Assembly: GCF_902143375.2 (NCBI RefSeq)
Contig: NZ_CABFVA020000110.1
Location: forward strand, 1 to 34,974
Direction: 5' to 3'
Source of the DNA: Methylacidimicrobium tartarophylax
GTDB lineage: Bacteria; Verrucomicrobiota; Verrucomicrobiia; Methylacidiphilales; Methylacidiphilaceae
DNA: 34,974 nucleotides
Numbering within the stretch: position 1 is the first letter of the stretch; the number at the start of each line of letters is the position of its first letter. The translations under genes were made by a program, and so were the position numbers. The notes below the pieces were generated by a model. That model was given only the letters and a program-made list of their open reading frames with translations, had not been told where the DNA came from and did no database searches. This document shows positions 1-6,549 of the stretch, piece by piece.

Positions 1-247
1 ATCGGCGGCCGAGCCAATCGGTGAGCGGCAGGACGACCGCATTGGAGACGAGGTAGCTGGTGAGCACCCAAGTCGCTTGCGAGTTGCTCGCCGCCATCCC
101 GCCCGCGATATAGGGGAGGGCCACATTGAGAATGGTGGTGTCGAGCACCTCCATGAAGGTCGCTAGCATCACCGAGAGAGCGACGACCCAGGGACTGTGC
201 CTCGGACGCCAACCGCTGTCGGGATCGGGCTGAGGGTTGCCGGGCAT
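1..247 (-). CDS. MFS transporter, DHA2 (EmrB/QacA-like) family, N-terminal part
   Basis: The first ~82 residues of a gene that runs off the left edge. The translation from the ATG at 247 has a short polar N-terminus, then a first membrane helix with the family signature LDTTILNVALPYI, followed by ATWVLTSYLVSNAVVLPL and the start of the loop after helix 2 (DWLGRR). This pattern is characteristic of 14-helix DHA2 proton-driven drug exporters of the inner membrane. It is divergent from the sixA-like gene, with about 105 bp between the two starts. No strong Shine-Dalgarno is seen before this ATG, so a slightly different start is possible. The substrate cannot be told from this fragment. Confidence 0.85.
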   Translation of the reverse strand, partial: MPGNPQPDPDSGWRPRHSPWVVALSVMLATFMEVLDTTILNVALPYIAGGMAASNSQATWVLTSYLVSNAVVLPLTDWLGRR

Positions 248-352
248 GTCAGGGTTTGGAGCCTACCGCTCTCCCCCGAGCGATCCAAGGAGAAGATCAC
301 ACCTGGCGGTTTCCTCCTGGAAAGCTGGATTCGTCCTGGTATCGTCTTTCGG

Positions 353-841
353 GTGAATCTCTACCTCGTGACGCACGGAAGTGCCGTGGCGGGCGAGAAA
401 GATCCGGAAAGGCCTCTTTCGGAGGCGGGTGTCGACGAGTGCTCCCGGCTGGCCCGGCTCATGCGCAGTTGGGGGGTTCGCGTCCAAGGACTGGCTCATT
501 CCGAGAAGACGTGCTGTCGCCAGTCTGCTCAAATCCTCTTGCCTGCCCTCTTCCCGGGCGGACGCTTGACGCTTTGGGAGAGCTTGGATCCCCAGGACTC
601 TCCCGGCCGGGCCCTCAAGGCGATCCAAAGGGAAAAGGCCGACCTTCTTCTGGTCGGCCACGAGCCCAATCTTGCCAAGATCGCCACTCGGCTTCTCCTT
701 CCTAAAAAGGTGCCGCCCGTAGTCTCGCTGTCGCCCGGCAGCCTGCTCTGGCTTCAGCGCCAGCGCACTGAAGAAGGGAAGGTCTGGCGTCTTCTCGGGA
801 TGTTCCGGGCGGAGGCGTTGCGTGCTTGGAAGGGGATCTGA
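353..841 (+). CDS. sixA: SixA-like histidine phosphatase with altered active-site residues
   Basis: A histidine-phosphatase (phosphoglycerate-mutase fold) protein of 162 residues. SixA removes phosphate from phosphohistidine, for example on histidine phosphotransfer domains. The GTG at 353 is chosen because it begins VNLYLVTHG, the position where SixA proteins start with LYLxRHG; the open frame extends upstream to 197 with unconvincing sequence. The nucleophilic His of the RHG motif is kept, but Arg is replaced by Thr (THG). The arginine normally three residues before the Q-T/S-A motif also seems to be Cys (CCRQSAQ). The second conserved region VGHEPNLAKIATRLL is intact. Fold assignment is firm; activity is uncertain because two phosphate-binding arginines appear changed. 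The gene converges with the exonuclease gene. Confidence 0.75.
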   Translation: MNLYLVTHGSAVAGEKDPERPLSEAGVDECSRLARLMRSWGVRVQGLAHSEKTCCRQSAQILLPALFPGGRLTLWESLDPQDSPGRALKAIQREKADLLLVGHEPNLAKIATRLLLPKKVPPVVSLSPGSLLWLQRQRTEEGKVWRLLGMFRAEALRAWKGI

Positions 842-880
842 ACTCTGCGGCATCGATGTTTCCCGTCCGGCGGGGGACGT

Positions 881-1780
881 TTACGCATCGCTTTTGGGAA
901 AGAGTTCGGGTTGGCCCCGCTCGGCCGCTAAAGCTTTCTCCGCTTCCTTCGCAAGCTTCCGGAACTCCCATCGGTGGAAAAGCTCGGCTTGCTTCGCCAA
1001 GTCCGGGCGAATCGCCAACGCATCCAAAGGAACGGGCAGGGGAAGATCCGTACGCAACCCGACCATCCTTCGATTGCGGAGAATCCGCTCCCGTTGGACT
1101 TCCGTCAGCTGCCGCAGCTTGGCCGAAGCTGCCTGGGGAGCCTCCCGGAGGAGTTCCTCCAAGGAGCCGTAGTGGCGAAGCCATTCGGCCGCCGTGATCC
1201 TACCGACGCCCGCAATGCCGGCGATGTTGTCCGTCGAATCGCCGATCAACGCAAGCAGATCGGGGATTTGCGCGGGCGGAACACCCCATTTTTCGGTAAT
1301 CTCCGGCTCGGTGAGAAGATGAAAGCCTTTTTCGTTCTTCCGGTAGATCGACACTCGAGGCGAAACCAGGGACATCATGTCCTTGTCGCTCGTCGCCAGA
1401 ATCACTTCCCCCCCTTGCCGAACGGCGAAGGCGGTATAGCTGGCCATCACGTCATCCGCCTCCTCTCTGGCAACGCGCAATACCGGAATCCCCAGAGCCG
1501 CCATCAGCTCCTCGACCTGATCGAGTTGGGCGGAGAGCGCCTTGGGCATTTCCGGACGATTCGCCTTGTACTCCGGGCAAAGAGCGACCCGTTCCGCGCA
1601 CAGACCGTCGTCCATCGCCCAGCCGGCGAGCGTCGGTCGCAGATCGGCGAGCATACGGCGCAGCACGACGGTGAGCCCGTAGAGCGCATTCGTCGGCTTT
1701 CCCTCGCTCGTCTGCAGAGCCGGCATCGCATAAAAGGAGCGGTAGGCATAATAGCTGCCATCGACGAGAAGCAGACGCAT
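881..1780 (-). CDS. Stand-alone 5'-3' exonuclease (Pol I N-terminal type)
   Basis: A 299-residue FEN/PIN-like nuclease corresponding to the 5'-3' exonuclease domain of DNA polymerase I without the polymerase. It begins MRLLLVDGSYYAYRSFYAMP, the usual first metal-binding stretch, followed by NALYGLTVVLRRM and a helical-arch region (CPEYKANRPEMPKAL). The acidic metal ligands lie in AREEADDVMAS and ATSDKDMMSLV, and the GDSTDNIAGIAGVGRITAAEWL segment is the helix-three-turn-helix DNA-binding motif. The ATG at 1780 has a strong GAGGAGGA Shine-Dalgarno directly upstream. Such proteins trim flaps and RNA primers. No polymerase I gene is visible nearby, so whether it supplements a full PolA cannot be said. 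Confidence 0.9.
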   Translation of the reverse strand: MRLLLVDGSYYAYRSFYAMPALQTSEGKPTNALYGLTVVLRRMLADLRPTLAGWAMDDGLCAERVALCPEYKANRPEMPKALSAQLDQVEELMAALGIPVLRVAREEADDVMASYTAFAVRQGGEVILATSDKDMMSLVSPRVSIYRKNEKGFHLLTEPEITEKWGVPPAQIPDLLALIGDSTDNIAGIAGVGRITAAEWLRHYGSLEELLREAPQAASAKLRQLTEVQRERILRNRRMVGLRTDLPLPVPLDALAIRPDLAKQAELFHRWEFRKLAKEAEKALAAERGQPELFPKSDA

Positions 1781-1896
1781 TCCTCCTCTCTATCCTCTTC
1801 TTGCTCCGAAATCGAGCCGATCCCAGAACCGGGAGCCGTCCATCACTTTTTTCCTTGGAAAGAGGCATCCTGACTTACTAGATTTTCCTTTTCCAC

Positions 1897-1971
1897 TCCG
1901 GAGTAGCTCAGTGGTAGAGCGAGCGGCTGTTAACCGCTTGGTCGTAGGTTCGAATCCTACCTCCGGAGCCA
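1897..1971 (+). tRNA. trnN: tRNA-Asn (anticodon GTT), CCA encoded
   Basis: A complete cloverleaf. The acceptor arm pairs TCCGGAG (1897-1903) with CTCCGGA (1961-1967). The D arm is AGCTCAGTGGTAGAGC, the anticodon stem AGCGG/CCGCT carries the loop CTGTTAA with anticodon GTT, and the T arm is GTAGGTTCGAATCCTAC. The discriminator G is followed by an encoded CCA at 1969-1971. It lies alone between the exonuclease gene and an unrecognised gene. Confidence 0.97.
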
Positions 1972-2258
1972 TTCGCTCCCATTTCCGAACGACCTGCGCC
2001 TCGGTCTTCCGAATCTCCAGGACCGTCTTCTTCTGCTTCTTCTTTGTCGTCCCAACCCGCTTGTTCATTCCCGACCAGAGGAAGGCTAAACATAAACTGA
2101 ACAGATGCCGAACGGGAGACGTCGAACCAGTTAGATCGTGCGATAGGGCTTTCGGATTGGGCAATCCGGAAGGAACCGCGCAGCCTTGGTCTATCAGTTG
2201 GTTCAGAAACCGCTCATCCCAAGCCTGTCGGGAAGTAGAGCATGATCGAGAATCTCCT
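1972..2258. other. Gene-free stretch after tRNA-Asn
   Basis: About 290 bp with no supported gene. I see no convincing hairpin terminator, RNA gene or repeat here. Frames read leftward across the tRNA give the familiar false peptides GGRIRTYDQAVNSRSLYH and APEVGFEPTTKRLT, which are antisense tRNA artefacts. The promoter of the gene beginning at 2259 probably lies in the right part. Confidence 0.5.
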
Positions 2259-3047
2259 ATGATGTCGAAGAAAACGATCGATTTGATCCCTCTGGTCGCG
2301 CTGGTCGTGTTGGTCGGATCCCTGCTGGACGACTGGATATCCGACGGGCCCTCCGAGCGGCAGCCGATCTTCCACTCCTCTCTGATTCCGCCTCGAGAAA
2401 CGGACAACGGGAATGGTTTCGTGGAAGGGCATTGGCAGAGTGGGAAACACGATTGGCTTCCGGCTTCGAACGGACTGATCTGGTCGTGCCCCAAGGAACG
2501 CTATGCCAAGGAGTTAGGAGAGATCGTCCTTCAGCAGCTTCAAGGAAGATACTGGATTGGACCGAACGGGCATCTCTATTTGAAGGTGGCCAACCACGAG
2601 CCTCGGGCCCTGGTCCTGCGTTCTTTGCCGGGATCCGCCGGCTCCTGGGAAAGCGGGTCGTGGCTGGCGGAAATCGCCAACTATCATGGTCCCGAGGTCT
2701 GGTCGTGCTCTCGCGACATCTCTCCGGCGGAAAGGCGCGAAGGAGTGCAGTGGCGAGGGGGCTTTTTGCTTCTCCGGCGGGTTCTAGACCCGCTTACGTT
2801 TGAACCAAAAACGGCGGTTCGACTCTTTTCGCCGCAAGAGAGGAGTTGGGGCAACTGGCAGCCGGGCATGGTCGTCGTCTGCGCGGACGCGAGCAGGAAA
2901 AACGACCAGTGGCATATTCAGTGGAGAATGGAGGCGGATCGGGGCCGTTTCGTGCTGGCCAACGACCCTGGCGTCAATCCCGAGTTTGAGACCCTCTTCC
3001 GTGATCCCTTTTTCCTCCTGCCGATTGCCGCAAGCGATATCCCGTGA
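2259..3047 (+). CDS. Unrecognised membrane-anchored protein
   Basis: 262 residues from the ATG at 2259; a second ATG follows directly at 2262. The N-terminus has one hydrophobic segment (residues ~7-23, LIPLVALVVLVGSLL), suitable as a single membrane anchor or uncleaved signal. The rest is soluble, rich in Trp, Gly and Ser, with stretches such as GRYWIGPNGHLYLKVANHEPRALVLRSL and SWGNWQPGMVVVCADASRKNDQWHIQW that look like beta structure. I recognise no family or catalytic motif. The longer open frame back to 1911 passes through the tRNA and is not credible. It is transcribed in the same direction as the next gene, 113 bp away. Likely lineage-specific. Confidence 0.6.
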   Translation: MMSKKTIDLIPLVALVVLVGSLLDDWISDGPSERQPIFHSSLIPPRETDNGNGFVEGHWQSGKHDWLPASNGLIWSCPKERYAKELGEIVLQQLQGRYWIGPNGHLYLKVANHEPRALVLRSLPGSAGSWESGSWLAEIANYHGPEVWSCSRDISPAERREGVQWRGGFLLLRRVLDPLTFEPKTAVRLFSPQERSWGNWQPGMVVVCADASRKNDQWHIQWRMEADRGRFVLANDPGVNPEFETLFRDPFFLLPIAASDIP

Positions 3048-3160
3048 GCTTCTCAAACCGACGGCGTTGTGCGTTTTCCCTTGAAGCGTCGTCGGGAAAA
3101 GGTCGGCTTGCCAGGGTAGACGGAAAGCAGTAGACTCTATCGACTGAATTTGGAGGAAAT

Positions 3161-3793
3161 GTGAAACTTCGTTGTCTGGTTGATCCTGTGGAAGCTCTGC
3201 GCAGAGGCATTGATGCACCGGAGAGCGCCCTCCTGGAACTCAATCCGTCGGTTCTCTCTCCGGCGGAACGAGAATGGCTCGCCGGAGCGGTCCGGAAGGG
3301 CGATAGCGCTTCTCCCGATGAGCCGGCTCCATTGATTTTCCCCTATCCGATTCCCACCCCCTCCGTGGAGGGCTTGCGGGAGGCGATTGCCGCCCGGATC
3401 GCGAACCCCGTCTCGGCTCCGGAGCATGGTATCACGACTCGCTTCAATCAAGCAGTTCGGCAGGAGCGAACGGCGGCTCCCGCGCCGTCCGCTCCTGCCG
3501 CTTCCAATCCCGTGGGGGAAGTAGCGAAGGCCGCGGGCTTCCTGGGCTTGGGCGCGTTCATGGGAGGAATGCTCGACCGGGTGTTTGGGCAACAGCAGCA
3601 GCCGACCGAGGTTATCCTTGAGCAGGAGCCTCCGCGTGAGGGATCCTGGGGCGAGCCTCGCCGGCAGGAGGCAGCCGCCGATGAATCGACCTGTTGCGAC
3701 GGCCCGGAAGAGGGGAACGATTCTTCCGCAAACCTAGCCGATGACGGTTCGGATGACTTCGGAGGCTCGGACGGGGGCTATGATCTAGTGTAG
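3161..3793 (+). CDS. Unrecognised protein with Gly-rich segment and acidic tail
   Basis: 210 residues. The start is GTG at 3161, set by a strong TGGAGG Shine-Dalgarno at 3151-3156. Residues 1-60 contain short helical stretches (VEALRRGIDAPESALLEL, LSPAEREWLAGAVRKG), followed by a Pro/Ala-rich linker. Then comes a small glycine-rich hydrophobic patch, FLGLGAFMGGMLDRVFG, and a very acidic Gly/Ser/Asp-rich C-terminus ending DDFGGSDGGYDLV. The order (helical N-terminus, Pro/Ala linker, Gly-rich hydrophobic patch, DDFGG-like tail) resembles DUF2076-type proteins, but similarity in the N-terminal part is not evident to me. No enzyme motif is seen. Confidence 0.55.
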   Translation: MKLRCLVDPVEALRRGIDAPESALLELNPSVLSPAEREWLAGAVRKGDSASPDEPAPLIFPYPIPTPSVEGLREAIAARIANPVSAPEHGITTRFNQAVRQERTAAPAPSAPAASNPVGEVAKAAGFLGLGAFMGGMLDRVFGQQQQPTEVILEQEPPREGSWGEPRRQEAAADESTCCDGPEEGNDSSANLADDGSDDFGGSDGGYDLV

Positions 3794-3867
3794 CGGAGCA
3801 GGCTTCGACCAGTTCATCCACAGGGAACCTTCCAGGGCCGAAGGCCAGAGCGGTGCCCGCATCTCGC

Positions 3868-3896
3868 GGTACGAACTTTGTGGGACAGGCAGGTTA
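3868..3896 (+). repeat. Partial copy of a dispersed inverted-repeat element
   Basis: The stretch reading GGTACGAACTTTGTGGGACAG and continuing GCAGGTTAG matches, in reverse complement, the left end of the complete element at 8647-8770 (GGTACGAACTGTGTGAGACC, then TGCAGGCTGG). Only one end is recognisable here. It sits directly upstream of the ubiX start (9 bp), so it forms the leader of the quinone operon. Confidence 0.55.
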
Positions 3897-3904
3897 GACC
3901 GCCC

Positions 3905-4465
3905 ATGCGTTTGGTCGTTGCGGTAACCGGAGCAAGCGGTGCGCTCTATGCACAGCGGCTTCTTTCCTTTTTGGAGCAGGAGGATCACGAGGTCCATGTC
4001 ATCGTCAGCGACTCCGCGCGCCAAGTCGCACGGGAGGAACTGGAAAAAGGCAGTCTTCTGGTTCCTTCTCGTTTCGTTCTCCACGGGCAGCGGTCGATGG
4101 CGGCTCCGTTTCTCAGCGGATCGAATCCGTTCTCGGCGATGGTCATCATTCCTTGCTCGATGGGAACAGCGGGGCGGATTGCCCACGGAATCTCGGAAGG
4201 GGCGATTGGTCGAGCGGCGGACGTCTTCCTCAAGGAGCGAAGGAGGCTCGTCCTCGTTCCAAGGGAGACCCCTTGGAATCTGGTTCACGCACGCAACATG
4301 GTGACTCTCATCGAAGCGGGAGCGGTCGTGATTCCTGCCTGCCCATCCTTTTACGGGAAGCCTGCGAGCGTTCTGGATCTTGTGGATACCATCATTAGCC
4401 GCGTCCTCGATCAGTTGCAGATCCCAAACAGGCTGGCAACCCGCTGGAAAGAGGAGGGATCGTGA
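3905..4465 (+). CDS. ubiX: UbiX-type flavin prenyltransferase
   Basis: 186 residues, the usual size of UbiX/Pad1. UbiX joins dimethylallyl phosphate to reduced FMN to make prenylated FMN, the cofactor of UbiD-type decarboxylases. The N-terminal flavin-binding loop VAVTGASGALYAQRLL, the SDSARQVAREEL stretch, the PCSMGTAGRIAHGISEGAIGRAADVFLKERR core and VLVPRETPWNLVHARNMVTLIEAGAVVIPACPSFY are all typical. The ATG at 3905 is preceded by a repeat fragment rather than a clear Shine-Dalgarno. Its stop overlaps the next start (GTGA). Together with the UbiA-type enzyme and mqnE it most likely serves decarboxylation in futalosine-route menaquinone synthesis; the partner UbiD-like decarboxylase is not in this window. 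Confidence 0.93.
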   Translation: MRLVVAVTGASGALYAQRLLSFLEQEDHEVHVIVSDSARQVAREELEKGSLLVPSRFVLHGQRSMAAPFLSGSNPFSAMVIIPCSMGTAGRIAHGISEGAIGRAADVFLKERRRLVLVPRETPWNLVHARNMVTLIEAGAVVIPACPSFYGKPASVLDLVDTIISRVLDQLQIPNRLATRWKEEGS

Positions 4466-5325
4466 GGGCTCTTTCTTCGCCGAGGAGTCGAATTGCGAAT
4501 CTGCTGCGGCTGATCAAGTTCAGCCACACCTTCTTTGCGCTTCCCTTTGCCCTGTCCGCGATGTTGGTCGCGGCCCGAGGGTTACCCGCGGCCCCGATTG
4601 TTTTAGGCATCTTGATCTGCATGGTGGGTGCGCGGACCGCCGCGATGGCTTTTAACCGGTATGTCGATTGGGAGATTGACCGGAGGAATCCACGAACGGT
4701 GGAGAGAAGTCGGCTGGCCAGCCGAGGAGAGACCTTGGCTCTCTGCCTCGGCGGGCTCGTCGTTTTTGGCGTCGGGCTCTTGTTGCTCAACGATCTTTGC
4801 CGACTTCTCGCTTTGCCGGCCGTCGCCGTGATCTTCGCCTATTCGTATGCGAAGCGCTTCACTTCCTTCTGCCATGCTCTCTTGGGCCTCGCTCTCGCTC
4901 TGGCACCGCTAGGAGCCTGGGCCGCAGTGCGGGGAGAACTGACCAGCGTTGCCCCCTACCTGCTCGCAGCTTCCGTGCTTGCCTGGACCTTCGGGTTCGA
5001 TCTCATCTACGCCCTGCAGGATCGAGAGGTGGATCTTCGGCTTGGGCTCCACTCCTTTCCCGCCAGGTTCGGGACGAACGCCACGCTTCGAATGGCACAG
5101 GCTCTCCATGGGGCGGCCTGGCTCGGTTGGATTGCTTTCGGCTTGCAGGCCGGCCTCTCGGGAGCGTATTGGTTGGCTTGCGTGATCGCCGGGGCGGCGC
5201 TTCTCTACGAACATCGACTCTGCCGGAGGAAGGACGGGCGAGCCCTGAACATTGCATTTTTCGAGGTGAACGTGGCGGTGAGCATGCTTCTTCTATTGGG
5301 AGTGGTCGGGAGCGTGTCGCTGTGA
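4462..5325 (+). CDS. mqnP: UbiA-family prenyltransferase (menaquinone, MqnP-like)
   Basis: 287 residues with about eight to nine hydrophobic helices, an inner-membrane enzyme that attaches a polyprenyl chain to an aromatic acid. The first Asp-rich motif is FNRYVDWEIDRRNPRT and the second is YALQDREVDLRLGLHSFPARFG, the two magnesium/diphosphate-binding loops of UbiA. The start is GTG at 4462, overlapping the ubiX stop. The stop TGA at 5323 overlaps the GTG of mqnE, so the three genes are translationally coupled. The location beside mqnE argues for 1,4-dihydroxy-6-naphthoate as acceptor (MqnP role) rather than 4-hydroxybenzoate; this is inference from context. Confidence 0.88.
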   Translation: MRALSSPRSRIANLLRLIKFSHTFFALPFALSAMLVAARGLPAAPIVLGILICMVGARTAAMAFNRYVDWEIDRRNPRTVERSRLASRGETLALCLGGLVVFGVGLLLLNDLCRLLALPAVAVIFAYSYAKRFTSFCHALLGLALALAPLGAWAAVRGELTSVAPYLLAASVLAWTFGFDLIYALQDREVDLRLGLHSFPARFGTNATLRMAQALHGAAWLGWIAFGLQAGLSGAYWLACVIAGAALLYEHRLCRRKDGRALNIAFFEVNVAVSMLLLLGVVGSVSL

Positions 5326-6461
5326 CGGCGCTTTGGGACAGCTGTCGTAGGGAGGGGATAGCAGATATCGCCGAGCGCCTCGTCGAGGGGGGGAGAATCG
5401 ACGATCGATCCGCCCTGCGGCTCTTCGCCTGTCCGGACTTAGGGGCGGTCGGCGCGCTCGCCGACCTGGTTTCTCGGCGGAAGAATGGGGTGCGCGGCTC
5501 CTTCCTCGTGAATCGTTACCTGAACTACTCCAACATCTGTCTGTTGAGCTGCCGATTTTGCGCCTTCTATCGTCGTTCGGGGCAGCCGGGCGCCTTTCTT
5601 TATTCGGTCGAGGAGATGGCAGAGCAGGCATTCCAATCGTGGCGCAGCGGGGCAGTCGAAGTCCACTGCGTGGGAGGGCTTCATCCCCACTTGCCTTTTT
5701 CCTACTACCGGGATCTGATCTCCGCGATCAAGGAGCGCTGCCCCGGGATGATGATCAAGGCGTTTACCGCCGTGGAAATCCGTCATCTGGCTCGTCGGAT
5801 CGCCCGCCGATCGATTCCCGAAGTGCTGGAGGATCTGGCCGATGCCGGCCTTGATTCCCTCACTGGGGGTGGAGCGGAAATTTTTGACGCGGAAGTCCGA
5901 GACGAAATCTGCCGGGGGAAGGAAACGGCCGAGGAGTGGCTCGAGGTGCACCGGATCTGGCATCGGATGGGAAGAAAGAGTACGGCGACGATGCTCTTTG
6001 GACATGTGGAGAAACCGGCTCATCGCGTCGACCACCTTCGCCGATTGCGCGGGCTCCAGGAGGAGACGGGAGGGTTTTGCGGATTTGTCCCGTTTGCTTT
6101 CGAGCCGGCGAATACTAGGCTTTCTCACCTGCGGCGGGCCAGCGCTACGGACACCTTGCGCACGATTGCCGTCAGCCGCATCTATCTCGACAATGTCGAC
6201 CATATCACGTCTTATTGGATCAGCTCCGGCTTGCCGCTGGGCCAAGTGGCTCTTTCGTTTGGAGCGGACGATCTTCATGGGACGATCGAGGAGGAAAAGA
6301 TCTTTCACATGGCAGGCTCGAAGACGCCCATCTCTCAAACGGCCGACAATTTAGCGGCGGCAATTCGGGAGAGCGGTCGCGAGCCGGTTGCGCGTGACAG
6401 CTACTACCGGGTCCATCCCGAGGTTCGCTCACCCCGAGAGACGGCTGGAGTGGGAGCGTGA
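5322..6461 (+). CDS. mqnE: Aminodeoxyfutalosine synthase (radical SAM)
   Basis: 379 residues from the GTG at 5322, which overlaps the preceding stop. MqnE is the radical-SAM enzyme that couples 3-[(1-carboxyvinyl)oxy]benzoate with the adenosyl radical to form 6-amino-6-deoxyfutalosine, an early step of the futalosine pathway. The 4Fe-4S motif is CLLSCRFC (Cys73, 77, 80). MqnE-type stretches follow: GGLHPHLPFSYYRDLISAIKE, GGGAEIFDAEVRDEICRGKETAEEWLEVHR and TMLFGHVEKPAHRVDHLRRLR. The GGGAEIF...GK...EWL...GHVE pattern distinguishes it from the later cyclase MqnC. This points to menaquinone as a respiratory quinone. The gene ends the quinone operon; 88 bp separate it from ftsH. Confidence 0.93.
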   Translation: MTALWDSCRREGIADIAERLVEGGRIDDRSALRLFACPDLGAVGALADLVSRRKNGVRGSFLVNRYLNYSNICLLSCRFCAFYRRSGQPGAFLYSVEEMAEQAFQSWRSGAVEVHCVGGLHPHLPFSYYRDLISAIKERCPGMMIKAFTAVEIRHLARRIARRSIPEVLEDLADAGLDSLTGGGAEIFDAEVRDEICRGKETAEEWLEVHRIWHRMGRKSTATMLFGHVEKPAHRVDHLRRLRGLQEETGGFCGFVPFAFEPANTRLSHLRRASATDTLRTIAVSRIYLDNVDHITSYWISSGLPLGQVALSFGADDLHGTIEEEKIFHMAGSKTPISQTADNLAAAIRESGREPVARDSYYRVHPEVRSPRETAGVGA

Positions 6462-6549
6462 ACGTCCGGAGATCCCGGCGCGCGTTTGCTAGCCCGGAAG
6501 AGCGGTGTTATGCTCAAGCCGACACTCTGACGGAAGGAGAAAAAATACG

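Noticed and set aside
861-880. CCCG-TCCGG-CGGG hairpin between sixA and the exonuclease gene as a two-way terminator
   Set aside because: Stem of only four pairs and no clear T-run on either side.
974-1873. Rightward 299-codon open frame antisense to the exonuclease gene
   Set aside because: Composition is Arg/His/Gln-rich shadow sequence; the opposite strand encodes a clear nuclease with a Shine-Dalgarno.
1790-2494. Leftward open frames over the tRNA (peptides ending GGRIRTYDQAVNSRSLYH or containing APEVGFEPTTKRLT)
   Set aside because: These are well-known false genes made by translating the antisense of a tRNA; no other protein-like signal.
4797-5321. Upstream extension of the mqnE frame across the prenyltransferase gene
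   Set aside because: Translation is off-frame Arg/Ser-rich sequence; the GTG at 5322 overlapping the previous stop gives the normal MqnE N-terminus.
5439-6338. Leftward 299-codon open frame opposite mqnE
   Set aside because: Shadow of the conserved mqnE codons; no motifs and no ribosome site.
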